A stretch of DNA of 64,000 nt from Gymnothorax reevesii (lineage: Eukaryota > Chordata > Actinopteri > Anguilliformes > Muraenidae): the NCBI GenBank assembly GCA_029721435.1, contig CM056587.1, positions 17,616,667-17,680,666 of the forward strand, read 5' to 3'. The notes under the pieces are model-generated. The model ran no database searches. It was not told the origin of the DNA and saw nothing but the letters and a program-made list of their open reading frames with translations. This document shows, one piece after another, positions 22,421-33,449 of the stretch. The number at the start of each line of letters is the position of its first letter. Positions within the stretch are counted from its first letter, which is position 1. The translations under genes were made by a program, and so were the position numbers.

Positions 22421-22847
22421 CCTGTACACCTGTGCCGTTGTATTATTTTTGGACTTGCTAATAGTAGTCAATGGATAATAGTGAATAGTTATAACTAGCT
22501 CGCATATACATACATTAAATATAGCTAAGTTGGCATAAAGGGTCTCTTGTTAACCATCAAACATTATATTTCATGCATTTAAAAAAAACCAACAAACTAG
22601 CTTGCGCGCTAGGCTAGCAAGCTAGTTCGCCTGCTCAGCTATCTATTTGCTGTGCATATAAATCAATAAAAGAGAGCGAATCACATTTATTTTGCATTAG
22701 CTGTGTAGGTAGGTCAGTCATGCCTATGCATTGAGGAGGCTGATAAGTTGTTCGCTAGCAACCAAATGTTTACGCTAACGTTGGCCAAAGATACTTCATT
22801 AGTTTCTGTTTTAAGTCCAAAAATAATGCAACTGTGCAGGTGTACCA
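22421..22847. repeat. Inverted repeat downstream of the THAP relic
   Basis: The arm 22421-22457 (TACACCTGTGCCGTTGTATT and onward) and the complement of 22813-22847 match over about 35 bases with a few differences. The enclosed 350 bases hold no recognised gene. It may be part of the same old element as the THAP relic. Confidence 0.5.
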
Positions 22848-22859
22848 GAGGTCTTGGCC

Positions 22860-23789
22860 AAATAGCGGTAGAAATGTAAAAACGGTTCAAGGCAAAATAC
22901 ACACTGCCTTTCGGAAAAAAGCCATTGACGGATGATCATCCCGATCTCAATGTATTATTCATTATAAAGTCCCCTGATATGTTAATTCAAAGATTCGTTC
23001 AACAAGTATCTTTTTTTTCCCAAATCCGACAAAAAGCAGTGTTGCTAGCCAGTGGTCAGTTTAGTTTTCTTGTGAATCAACCAGCGTTTGCCATGTAATT
23101 AGTGGCCATCTACGGTCACATGCGGGATGCATACTGAAACCCACATTTAGCTGTTATACAGGCTACATTAAGCAGTGGAGGGGCTAACCAGTTTACCAGT
23201 AGCGTTAGAGAATTGAAAGTTGCATCGTAATCCTGGCTTCTGTGAAAACCTTAACTTTAGCCGACTATATTCTTGTGGCAATTATTTAGCTTGTCAGCTG
23301 CAGAAGTTGTGAAGGATTGGACTCAGATCTTTATTTCGTTCCGTGAATTGCTGATTTCCAGCATGTGAAGTGAAGCTTGGGGACTGTACTTTCATGCTCT
23401 GAATGGTGATTGCTGCCCACAGCAAATGTGATATCATTCTGTAGTGGAGCGGGTGAAGGCTGGGCTTTTACCTTTTGGTAAAACAAAGAAACTGCTCGCC
23501 AGACTATTTGCCGAATCAAAAGCATTTTGATATGCAGCTTGCTAGCTAATCAGTTCCTGCATATGAATTGCAATTGACCGTCTTTCACGCTTTTCTTACT
23601 TTGGCTGTAATGTGTAGCCACCCAAATAGATATCACGTCTTCATCAAGTGAAAAAATGTTTTTGCCGAATAAAAAAATAGGTTAACTAGCCTTTAATCAA
23701 CCCACGCAATACCGAGAGTGAAAGGTGATATGTCATTGGAATCCAGACCTGATCAATCAATGCAAAGCACTGGCTGGCCTACAAAAGAT
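22860..23789. other. No gene recognised
   Basis: Nothing classified. The GCTAGC word recurs here and upstream of 22860, but no convincing coding or transposon structure was seen. Confidence 0.35.
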
Positions 23790-24008
23790 TTTATAAGTAG
23801 GCCTAAACGATTTTTCTGTACTGAATTTCGCCCATGATTTCATCGCTGTTCGATCACATATTGTGAGAAACCGTGTCTTCAGTTGGCAATTACCATGATC
23901 GGAAAATGCCTCAGTAAAGGAAAATGATTCAGAACTAGCCAGGACTTATTGTCATAAAGGGACTTATCTGCACCCCCCCAATTACCGGTTCTTGAACCGC
24001 CACTGTTG
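23790..24008. repeat. Dispersed hAT-like repeat fragment with a terminus
   Basis: Matches 18275-18490 over most of its length (ATCGCTGTTCGATCACATAT, AAAATGATTCAGAACTAGCC). The right end, TTGAACCGCCACTG, is the complement of a CAGTGGCGGTTC-type hAT terminus, so this is the end of a DNA transposon. Confidence 0.55.
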
Positions 24009-24029
24009 TGACATGATAATGGCCTAGAT

Positions 24030-24125
24030 CAGTGATTCCCAAAGTGTGGGCCCCCTGGTGGGCCGTGGTGGTACTGCAGGTGGGCCGTGAGAGGTCATTA
24101 AAAATATGATTCATTTTTGCAAATA
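24030..24125. mobile_element. hAT terminus fragment
   Basis: CAGTGATTCCCAAAGTGTGG is the kind of end carried by hAT (Charlie/Zaphod-like) elements. I could not find the matching opposite end nearby, so only a fragment is claimed. Confidence 0.5.
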
Positions 24126-26037
24126 TAATTTTTTATGATTTTTATTGTAAAATATTTATTGGGTCAGGCAGCACAAAAGGAGATGTGTCGATATATAAAG
24201 TTGGCACTGTACAATTTTCATGTCACAGTCTTCATTTGCATTTTGACTCACCCAAACCACCTTTTAATGCATACATTCTCACTCCATGGTATTTTCACTG
24301 GACTGAATCACAGCCAGCTGAGCTGTTGGCAAATAAACACATATTGATTCCTTCCCATTTTCAATCCCGTCATGTACTCTGTAAATAATACCGACAAAAT
24401 GGTGGTGGAGTCTATTGGGAAGGGGAAGGTGAAGAGATATTTTTATAGATGGGAGTATTTTCTTTGTGTAAAGGGGAATGAATTCAATTAATTTCAGTTT
24501 TGCCGAGTTTTAATACCATAATTGCCATTTTTTACATGGTTTAAATTACCAACATCCGTCCATCCAAAGTGCATCACGAGGTGAATCGACCTCTATCCCC
24601 CCTAAATAGCTCCACGCTTAATCACATTGGAACGTGATTCTCAGAGAACTAAAGAACGTGACAGTAATGCAAGTTTGGTGCTGGTTCTTCAATACCGAAT
24701 ACATGCAGTTTAAAAATCATGTCATACTTTTTATGGAAATATATGAAGCCTAGACTCTGTGAAAGAGAATGCCACTCTCTCATTACCTCACAGAAAATAG
24801 TCTGGTGTCATTTAAAAATATTCTGAAAAAAGTATGTTTGTGATTCTGTGGATGGCTCTGCGACTGTCCTTATATTGTTCACCTTGGTTCATAGTATTCA
24901 CCTCATGGACTTTTTCAATGTGTCCATCTATTTTTACAGTGTATTTTCTGTCCTGCATTCTTTGTGTAATTATATATTTTTCTGGCCATTCAAACAGCTC
25001 CCTTCTTTTCAGTCCCTGAATTCAATGTTCAATCCTCAGTTGTTTTAACTGGGGTTGATTTTGTTGCCATATCAAGTGCACTGTGTTTAGGTTGTGTTCA
25101 GTAAAGTCATGGTTAGCAACTCCTACTGGTCCACAAGGGGCCTGCACCCTAGTTGGTAAAGATGCATGTGAAGAGTCTTCCTCTTACTGCTCTGGGCAGA
25201 GCTTAACCTGTGTGCTGTTGGGTGAACAGGGGAAGCAAACATCACACTCCTCTGATTACAATGACAGTTCAGCCACAGCATGGCTGTTAAACTACAGTCT
25301 TTGAGGCCACAGCGTCTGCTGTTTTGGTTGTTTCCACACATGATCAATATAAGTCACTGATTGGCTAAAGAGTTTACACTCCTCATACTCTGGGCAATTA
25401 TTAGCCGCTGATTTGAAAGTAGTCAACAAAAAGCCTTGCAGTCCCCACCCCCCCAGGAAGGAGTTTGGCTCCCAAGCTCCACATCAGTGGAGATGGACTG
25501 TCCTATAGATTGTCACTTCAACCTCAGAAACGATAGATTGTCACGCACCTCATCCAACAGCAGTGAATCCTATTGAGATTTTTATCAGTGGAGTTGGGTG
25601 TGGCAAAAGAAAATGAGAATGAAAAGGTCTGCAGGCATAGATATAGATTCCACTGCTTTGTACTGTCTGGCATCCGCGAGCGCGAGCACAGCTGTGCCTG
25701 GTTTTGGATCGCAAGATAGTGGGGCGAAAGAGAAGAGAAGAGAGCAGTCCCCCCACAGGAAAAATGCAAGAAAGGCGTCAAATCCAATTGCGAGATTTTG
25801 CTGAGAAGACAGCGAAGCACTCGCTGAGAGCTGCAGTTGCGTAATGGCCATTTGGGGAAAGAGGAATCTCCTTTGTGTTCCAGGGCAGTTATTTAATAAA
25901 AGAGGAGTCTGCTCCTCTTTCATGGGCAGTTATTCAATAAGAGCATTTATCTGCTCTTTAGGTGTGCAGATACTCAGCCTGGGGCAGAAACTCAATGAAA
26001 TGACTGACGCTGTCGAGCCGACTCTCTGGCTGTGGCA

Positions 26038-26040
<3 letters not shown>
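24126..26040. other. No gene recognised
   Basis: No classified element. A local 41-bp tandem duplication (GGGCAGTTATTyAATAA, starting at about 25884 and 25925) lies in a slightly more GC-rich patch at 25660-25960. Confidence 0.35.
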
Positions 26041-26042
<2 letters not shown>

Positions 26043-26074
<32 letters not shown>

Positions 26075-26155
26075 AGAGTGCGCATGTGTTTGTATGCGTG
26101 AGCATGTGCATATGTGTTTGTGTGTGTGCACGCATAAGGGGGGGGGGGGGGGGGG
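26043..26155. repeat. GT-rich tract ending in an 18-G run
   Basis: (TG)14 at 26043-26070, an impure GT tract to 26130, then 18 consecutive G residues at 26138-26155. Confidence 0.95.
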
Positions 26156-26676
26156 TAGCTGTATATCTATACTGGTGAGAACTAACTCTTAAGAAACCTC
26201 TTGTCGTGAGGACATTTTGTTTCAAAAGACATCCTGAGTGATTCTCGGGAGAATTACAAATGATTACTGTTGAATGGTTAAAGTTAGGGTCATGGTTACA
26301 ATTAGAGTGCAATACAGAGCAGTTAAGGTTAGGTTTATTTAGGTTAGGGTTTGGAAAAGGTTGTACAAAGCAAATGAAAGTCAATACAAAGTCCTCACAA
26401 ACATAACCTATAAAAAATTTGGTGATGCAGATCAATGACCTTGATGCCCTGAACTTGGATCCCAACTGATCTTTGAAACTATGCACTTTTTTCTTGATAA
26501 CAATGGATAGAATTATATTGCAGAAATTAAAAATGGAAATTTTTGGCATTGGTTTGATGTAAATCAGACAATTTTCGAAAGAGTTATGGCCATAAAAAGA
26601 TAGACTTTTTCAATAACTTTGATATTTACCTTGACTCTGACCCAATCCATTCCAATATATACTGGGATCTATTCTA
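26156..26676. other. No gene recognised
   Basis: AT-rich. Several GGTTAGGG-like words at 26280-26360 are dispersed and degenerate. Confidence 0.35.
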
Positions 26677-26990
26677 TACTGAGTCAAAAAAGAAACTTCA
26701 CACTCATGAATTTGTAAATATTTTCTTGAAACTTTCACTAGGGGTAAATGCGTTGTCAAAGACATCATGACACACATCAACGACTTGCACAGGTACGTAG
26801 CACGTGCGAGTGTACTTTCAGCTAAAACCATGTTGTTTTCTCGTGTTCCTAGTCACGTGACCATATGAGAGATGTGCAACTGAGCTCACGTTAGCACGTT
26901 AGAGTGACATCTCGGAAAGACAAGTTTTAACAGTGAATTATTCGTCGATTTCCAATGCCATGGCTGTCAAACATTCAGCATGAACGTGCC

Positions 26991-28350
26991 TGTGAGGCTT
27001 TACGAAATGAACCAAGAGCAAACACCAGTAAAATGCAAAAGGAGGCTTTATTGCTGAAGGGAGAAACCCCCCAACAGAGCTGGCGGCAGTACAAAGTCTG
27101 CAATCCAAAATCAGAGTCCAAGGGGCGAAATCCAGAATCATAAACAGGGCACAAATCAAAAAAATCGTTGTCAGACAAAAATGGGTCAATAAACAAGAAT
27201 GTGGCACAGTACAGGAATCAGGCAAAGCTCGAAGTCAAGGACGGTCCTGTCAGAAAGATAAATCACAATGATGCAAGGCGAGAAAAACGTGGCACAGGTA
27301 AGCAATGGAAGAACGATCTGACAAGGAAGTGAAACAAACAGACATCTAATATACATTTCCGGGTAACCACATAACTAGGGAACACAGATGCGATCAATGG
27401 AAACAATAATCATGGAGGGACACATTAGGAACAAACTAATCATATGAATTTGGCTGTAGCCAAAATGCAGACAGGGTTCACAAGACAAACCTATGGACAG
27501 ATAACAGCTCCAGTGAAGGGGTACTAAAGTGCATAGATTAGAGAAAGGAAAGCACAAAGCAGTTTGTGGAAAACCCACTGAAATCGCAGCAGAGATAATT
27601 CGGGAAAGGCAAGAGGCGGAGACTAGAATAGGGCGAATGCTGAGAGATCGTTAGTCAATTAGTAAGTGCAGCTATACAATCCTGAGTGCTTGTTGGTAAG
27701 TCAGTCAAAATGTACAAGGTTAGTGTTGGTTAGTAATTATCAAAAACAACAAACTGTTATATGTGTTAGTAGGATAGCAAAAGTAAGGGGAAGGAAGAAC
27801 ACAAGATAATGAAAGAAGATTGAAACCCAGAAATAAAAAAAAATCACCCGATAAGTGGCACGCTAAACAAGGGACCATGAGCAAATACAACACTCAAGAC
27901 AAGACGGGGGAAACGAATTGCAATGCAAGGAAATGAAACATGGCAAGGAATACTAAGAATGAACTAAAACATGGAAAACTAGAGGAGCACTCAGTATATC
28001 TCAGCAGTACTTTGGCCTAGATATGCCAAAATTTAATCACCTCTTCCTTGACTTAATACCCACCTACCCTGAAAATTTCATCAAAATCCAGCCATTAGTT
28101 CTTGAGTTATCTTGTACGCAAAGAAACGGCACCGAAAACATAAACCTCCTCGGCGGAGGTTAATAATAAAACATGAAAATCTAAATATCAAAACACAATA
28201 CATAATCAGAGAATGGTCAGACATAAGCAGAGGTCACTAAACACATGGGTCAATTTAAACATGGCACAAGGCCAGGCACAAAACTTGAACATGACATGGG
28301 CAAAAAGATGGGACATGGCATGGCAAAGACAGATTTGCAGAATCACAACA
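26991..28350 (-). mobile_element. Solo LTR nested in Tc1-E
   Basis: On the minus strand it begins TGTTGTGATTCTG (at 28350) and ends GCCTCACA (at 26991). The 5-bp duplication GTGCC is perfect (26986-26990 and 28351-28355). The polyadenylation signal (TTTATT on the plus strand) is at 27047-27052. It is 1,360 bp; removing a repeat of about 166 bp at 27995-28163 leaves about 1,194 bp, the same length as the copy at 14342-15535. No internal retrotransposon genes lie beside it. Confidence 0.88.
27995..28163. repeat. Short repeat inserted in the LTR
   Basis: About 166 bp absent from the other LTR copy. It contains AAAATTTAATCACCTCTTCC, TTAGTTCTTGAGTTATCTTG and CCTCGGCGGAGG. Similar words occur at 28870-28920 and 30330-30350. 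This looks like the tail of a dispersed fish repeat; the class is unknown. Confidence 0.6.
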
Positions 28351-28859
28351 GTGCCGTTGGGATGCTGAATACGGAAACGTCCATCACTGACATTGCAAGG
28401 GTTATGGGATGCAGTCGACGGACTATCCATGATCTTCGGACACATCTCCAACAAACTGGTACCACAGCTGACCGACCTCGTTCTGGTTGCCCATGTGTGA
28501 TGTTAAAAGCAGAAGACCGACAAATTGTCTTACGTCATTTGCATAATCGATTTGTCACTGCTATCTCCACTAGGAATGAATTGTTTAGAGGTCGTGTGAC
28601 TGCCCAAACCATACGTATTTGCTTGCGCACTGCTCTTTTTCAAGTTGTAACTTGAGTAACCATTTTTACTCTTGGACATTTCCGTAGCATTTCCAGTGGA
28701 AATGGTTACATTATGGACATTATTTTTATGATATACCATCTTTAATGAGTACAGAATTAAATAAAATCATTATTTAAAACCTCATTTCTTGTATGTTCAA
28801 CTTATCAACATCCAAACGAGTGTGAAGTTTTTATTTTGGCTGAGTATAGTCATTCCCAA

Positions 28860-29300
28860 CTTTTTGCCAAAGTTGATGTAATTTGAGACAGTAGTTCTCT
28901 TGTAATCTTGTAAACAAACAAAACAAAAAAAAAGTCACACTAAGGTGTGACACTTTTGAAAACTTCTCATTGTGATCCAGAGCCGAATGTCAATGACACT
29001 AATCCGTATGCTAGTTGATATTTATGTTATACATTTGTGATACATAGTTTCTGGATCATTTCTGATATATATGATGTGAACAGAAGAGTTGACATTGAGT
29101 TTGACCTTTCAAGGTTGACTTGAAGGTGAAGGTCATTGTGCCATTAGATTCCCCATGCATAACTTCCTATTAGAGGATAGTAGTAATTATGGGCCCATCT
29201 CGCACCGTTTACCTGCTGGAGCACTCTGAAAATGGTGATGTTGAGTTTGACCTTTGTAGGTCACCTGAAGGTCAAGGTCACCATGATAAAAGAATCATCA
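28860..29300. repeat. GGTCA-rich dispersed repeat
   Basis: Contains TTGAGTTTGACCTTT twice (about 29097 and 29240) followed by GAAGGTGAAGGTCA or GAAGGTCAAGGTCA. Period about 143 bp. It belongs to a loose class of repeats rich in extended GGTCA half-sites seen also at 34.8 and 59 kb. Confidence 0.5.
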
Positions 29301-29439
29301 TACCCAACTTACGATCAGTTAATGATTGTAACTGCATGCCTGTCTTCAACTAATTTCAAGCTATAGAAGGCTGCTATGCAATGTTGCTTCTGGATGCGAA
29401 TAGGCATCCAGCGTATTTGAGTGTGATTCAGAAAGCGTA

Positions 29440-30260
29440 TCAAAAGTCCAGAACTTATGTTGGAAAACTATAAATGGATATGGCTTACACTAAATTTAGT
29501 GTCAATAAGCCTGAAATTGAAATCAGTAATCACTTTCAAAGACTTTAAAAATTTTAGAGGTTTCTCACCTGCCAGATCCAAAAACTGACAGATCCGGATT
29601 GTGATCCAGATCAAGCTCAAACTGTCCATGAGTATTGATCTGACTGACGTGCAGTGATGTGCTGATGTTGAAATGATTCCTGATGTTTTCGACTGAGTTA
29701 TTGAAAAAAATGCAAAAAGTCAATCGACTTTTCACTTTTCTAGGTGGGGTACCCAACATTTTGGACTGTGGCGCATGATTCAGACATCGCATCCCAAAAC
29801 CCAGAACTTATGTTGAGCAGATATGAATGGAGATGGCCTACACCAAATTTGGTGTCAGTAGAATTAAAATTGAGATCGGGATTGACTTTCAAAAATGGCC
29901 GCAATTTTACAGGTTTTTCATCCGGAAAATCTGGATCATGATCCGGATCCAGGTCAAACTGTCCACGATTATTGATCTCATGTGTGGTGCTATAGTCCAG
30001 GGCTATTCAACATTATCCTGCAAGGGCCAGTGTGGGTGCAGGCTTTCATTTCAACCCAGCACTTACACACCTGACACCACAATCAACCCCAAGAGTCTTG
30101 GCTAAAGGGATTGATTAGTAGTATCAGGTGTGTAAGTGCTTGGTAGGAATGAAAGCCTGCACCCACACCGGTCCTTGTTGAATAGGCCTGCTATAGTGAG
30201 TTGATGTTGAAGTGATTTCTGATGTTTTTGACTGAGTGAGGAAAATGTCGAAAAGTGCCC
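29440..30260. repeat. Tandemly duplicated repeat unit (period about 353 bp)
   Basis: CCAGAACTTATGTTG starts at 29448 and again at 29801, and the following 250 bases match (AAATTTAGTGTCAATA against AAATTTGGTGTCAGTA; both then reach ATCCGGAT and AAACTGTCCA). The second unit is split by a hAT-type MITE. No coding content. Confidence 0.65.
29998..30190. mobile_element. hAT-type MITE, 193 bp
   Basis: Foldback with ends CAGGGCTATTCAAC and its near complement at the right. The arms share GTGTGGGTGCAGGCTTTCAT and ACACCTGA. The flanks CTATAGTC (29990-29997) and CTATAGTG (30191-30198) are an 8-bp duplication with one mismatch. Confidence 0.82.
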
Positions 30261-30359
30261 TATCTCCCAATGTTAACGAAATTTTTAAAGTGATCTAGAA
30301 TCCAGATTTGATCAGGATCTTCGCCAAAATCCAATCACCTCTTCTGAGGTGATATATTA

Positions 30360-31240
30360 ATTAATTAATGAAGAATTAAAGCACAAAGCAAGTTGATTGC
30401 AATACCTTCAAAGGGGTCATAAGCATTGTGCTATACCACCTCCCACAAACAAGGGGCAGCCTATAGCCTAATAACTGATGTTATATGACTGGGATTTGAA
30501 AGGTTGGTGGGTCAAGCCTCAGCCAAGTCTAATACACATGCCCACTCTTGTGGACTCAGACTGTGGAGTACATGTTTGTCAAGTCCATTGGGGCCGAGAG
30601 CCGTTCCGTGGAAAAAACATCAAATCTTATGGGGTGCTGTCACTGACTTTCTGATCCCTTTTGTCTGGAATTTTTGATCTCTTGACTTTCTTTAGGAAAT
30701 GACCCAGAGTTCAAAGCACCATGCTGAGATTCTTTCCTAGTAGCGTGGAAGTGTGCGCTAACAAGAACAAATGGATGTGCTAGAGGCCGGAAAAAAGGAA
30801 TTCAGCTGTCTGTATAAATAGCAGGCAGCATGTAGGAGGGTTTGTGGAATGTTTACAAGCATAATGCATAATGAGCTGCTGATATTCAGGGAACAAAAAC
30901 TAAATAGTATACATAAGACAAGAGTGCCGTCTCATCCCCGTATTTGTAGCATCAAGCCCTCGTGCTCTGAAGTACTCATACACTTAGGCTGAGCAAGTAT
31001 GTGACGTCATTCAAAGTTTGCAGGGGCTCAGGGCTTATGTCATGTTCATAAGAACTCAACAGTAAAATTTGATTTCATCTGCAAAAAACATTGTAGGTTA
31101 CATTCCCAACTTGACAGTATGGAAAATTCATATAAAAGCAGAAAGCAGTGATTTCTATATTTATTTTGAGTTGTATTTCATTGCAGATAGTTTGAAGACA
31201 AAATATCTAATGTTTTTTCTGGTCAACTTCATTTTAGTTG
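30360..31240. other. No gene recognised
   Basis: A TTAATTAATTAA patch at 30358-30370; otherwise unclassified single-copy-looking sequence. Confidence 0.35.
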
Positions 31241-31868
31241 TAAATAAATTTCAGAACAACATTAAAAAGCATGTGTGTGTCAATCTCTGGGGTCAAATTA
31301 TGGAACAGTTTGACAGATGACTTAAGGAAATGTAGAACCATAGGCAAGTTTAAAAGAGCAAATAAAATTCAAATTTTAAATAAATATACGGATGAGGAGC
31401 AGCAGTTTGACCCAGGATGGTAATGGCGGGGTTTAGAAAAATATGGATACGTTGTCTTGTAATGTCTTCTTCTGTGTGTGCGCAGGGGGTACTATAAGTA
31501 TAGAAATTAAGTACTATATACAGGTGCAATATTCTGTGTATATTTGTCTGTAAGTAGCTTATTGAATATTAAAGTCAATATATTGTAAGTGCCATCAGTT
31601 CCTGAATAGACGGTGAATGTTGTAAATTTAATAATGGAGAATTGAATGACTGTAGAATGCGGTAATACAAGGGGTAGGATTAAATAAGTTCTTACCTCTT
31701 ACTACTACTTTTTGAGCATATGATCTTGCGGCATATGCAAGACAATTGTCAACAGTTTACGTTTTTTTTTGTTTTGGTATAGACATGGTGACCATTTGTT
31801 TTGCTGATTATCTCTGTTTATCTTTTTTTAACATGTTCGAAATAAAGCAATCAATCAATAAATAAATA
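31240..31868 (+). mobile_element. LINE 3' end (5'-truncated)
   Basis: The last codons of a LINE reverse-transcriptase protein are followed by about 430 bp of 3' untranslated sequence and a tail at 31845-31868 (CAATCAATCAATAAATAAAT). The truncated 5' side is the usual result of incomplete reverse transcription. It is not the same sequence as the LINE at 1.2-4.6 kb. Confidence 0.7.
31277..31423 (+). pseudogene. C-terminal end of a LINE reverse-transcriptase protein
   Basis: 48 codons open to the stop at 31421-31423. They read VSISGVKLWNSLTDDLRKC and TIGKFKRANKIQILNKYTD, the conserved closing block of many fish LINE ORF2 proteins (GxxLWNSLxxxxRxCxTxxxFKxxxK). It is out of frame with the larger open frame 31069-31320, which is a shadow. 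Confidence 0.65.
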
Positions 31869-31884
31869 TATGTTGTACGTTGTG

Positions 31885-33447
31885 CAACCCCAATTCCAAA
31901 ATAGTTGGGACGAAGTGTAAATTGTGAATAAAATCAAAATGCAATGACTTTCAGATCACATGAGCCAATATGTTATTTGCAGTAGAACAAAGATAACATT
32001 TCAAATGTTGAAACTGAAACATTTTGCATTTTTATCCGCAAAACGAGCTTATTTCAAATTTTTGGCTGCAACAAAAAAGTTGAGACTCAGGCAAAAATGG
32101 GCTGAAAAAGCAATTAATATATAAGAAAATCAGCTGGAAGAACATTTTGCAAGTAATTAAGTTAACTGGCGTCTTAGAGAGGCTGAGTCTCTCAGAAGTA
32201 AAGATGGCCAGAGGCTCTCCAACCTGTGAAAGCTAGGGTAAAAAAATTGTGGAATACTTTAAAAACAATGTTCCTCAACGTCAGATTGCCAAGGCTTTGA
32301 AGGTCTCATTATCAACAGTGCATAACATCATCAAAAGATTCAGAGGAACTGGAAAAATCTCTGATCGTAAAGGGCAAGGCCGAAGATCTTTACTGTATGC
32401 CTGTGATCTTTGGGCCCTCAGACACCACTGCATCACTCACTGGCATGAGCCTGTCATTGACATTACTAAATGGGCCCAGGAATACTTCAAGAAACCACTG
32501 TCTGCAAACACAGTCCACCGTGCCATCCACAGATTCCAGCTAAAACTTTATCATGCAAAAAGGAAGCCATTGTTGAGCATTATCTAGAAGTGCTGCCGTG
32601 TTCTGTGGGCCAAGGCTCATTTAAAATGGACTGTAGCAAAGTGGCAAAGTATCCTGTGGTCAGACAAGCCCAAATTTGACATTCTTCTTGGAAATCATGG
32701 GCGTCGTGTCCCCCGGGCTAAAGAGGAGAAATACCACCCCTCCTGTTATCAGCATTTCATTCAAAAGCCAGCATCTCTGTTGGTATGGGGATGCATTAAT
32801 GCATATGGTGTGGGACACTTGCTTGTTTTAAAAAGCACCATGAATGCTGAAAGGTACATAAAGGTTTTAGAGCCACATATACTCCGCTCCGGATGACATC
32901 TTTCCCAGGCAATGCTATGTGTATTTCAGCATGACAATGCAAAACCACATACTGCAGCTATCACGACAGCATGGCTTCGTAGTAGAAGAGTCCGTGTGCT
33001 GAACTGGCCTGCCTGCAGTCCTGATCTTTCACCAATAGAGAACATTTGGCGCATAATTAAACGAAAAGTCCGTCAAAGGAGACCCAAAACTCTCTAGCAG
33101 CTGGAAGCCTGTATTAAACAAAAGTGGGATCAAATTCCAATGGCTAAACTCAAGAAACTTGTCTCCTCAATGCCCAGACGCCTCCTATCTGTGTTAAAAA
33201 GAAGAGGGAATGCTACACCATGGTAAACAGGCCCCTGTTCCAACTTTTTTGAGACCTGCAGCAGCCATCACATTTGAAATGAGCTCATTTTGTGGATAAA
33301 ATTGTTACATTTTTCAGTATCAACATTTGCTATGTTATATCTGTTCTGTTGAGAATAAAATACTGGTTGCTGTGACTTGACAGCCATTGCATTTTGATTT
33401 TAATTCACAATATACACTTTGTCCCAACTTTTTCGGGATTGGAGTAG
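31885..33447 (+). mobile_element. Tc1-like transposon, family D
   Basis: The left end CAACCCCAATTCCAAAATAG and the complement of the right end (CTACTCCAATCCCGAAAAAG) match on through TTGGGACxAAGTGTAxATTG. Flanks are TG (31883-31884, decayed TA) and TA (33448-33449). It is 1,563 bp, with one transposase frame. Confidence 0.88.
32204..33226 (+). pseudogene. Tc1-like transposase (family D), four nonsense codons
   Basis: 341 codons from ATG 32204 (MARGSPT) to TAA 33224-33226, full length. I see helix-turn-helix QRQIAKALKVSLSTVHNIIK, the block [28 protein letters not shown] (first catalytic Asp; the usual Glu after it is Lys), FQHDNAKPH (second Asp) and LSPIENIW (catalytic Glu). Nonsense codons are TAG 32234-32236, TAG 32585-32587, TGA 32894-32896 and TAG 33095-33097. 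All recognisable blocks share one frame, so point mutation, not indels, killed it. It is related to the family C protein but clearly distinct. Confidence 0.88.
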
Positions 33448-33449
33448 TA

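Larger units (their letters stand above)
26956..28655 (+). pseudogene. Tc1-like transposase N-terminus (family E), interrupted
   Basis: The reading starts at ATG 26956 (MPWLSNIQHERA), is cut at 26990 by the LTR, and resumes after 28355 with VGMLNTETSITDIARVMG and CSRRTIHDLRTHLQQTGT, the paired helix-turn-helix domain. The linker TADRPRSG and the block QIVLRHLHNRFVTA follow. Homology fades near 28640 and the frame ends at 28655, so the catalytic DDE part is absent. It is two exon-like pieces of one dead gene, not a spliced gene. Confidence 0.75.
26677..28846 (+). mobile_element. Tc1-like transposon, family E, split by a solo LTR
   Basis: Its ends lie next to TA (26675-26676 and 28847-28848). 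The left end TACTGAGTCAAAAAAGAAAC pairs with the complement of the right end, TACTCAGCCAAAATAAAAAC, and both continue into ACTTCACACTC. The two halves (26677-26990 and 28356-28846) carry the two parts of one transposase N-terminus, interrupted by the LTR at 26991-28350. Without the LTR and one copy of its 5-bp duplication the element is about 805 bp, so the transposase C-terminal half was also lost by deletion. Confidence 0.85.

Noticed and set aside
25598..25820. Overlapping frames suggesting an exon at 25.6-25.9 kb
   Set aside because: Open on both strands with no consistent splice sites; the GC-richer patch alone is insufficient.
26280..26360. Telomere-like TTAGGG words
   Set aside because: Only two or three degenerate, non-tandem copies; not an interstitial telomere array.
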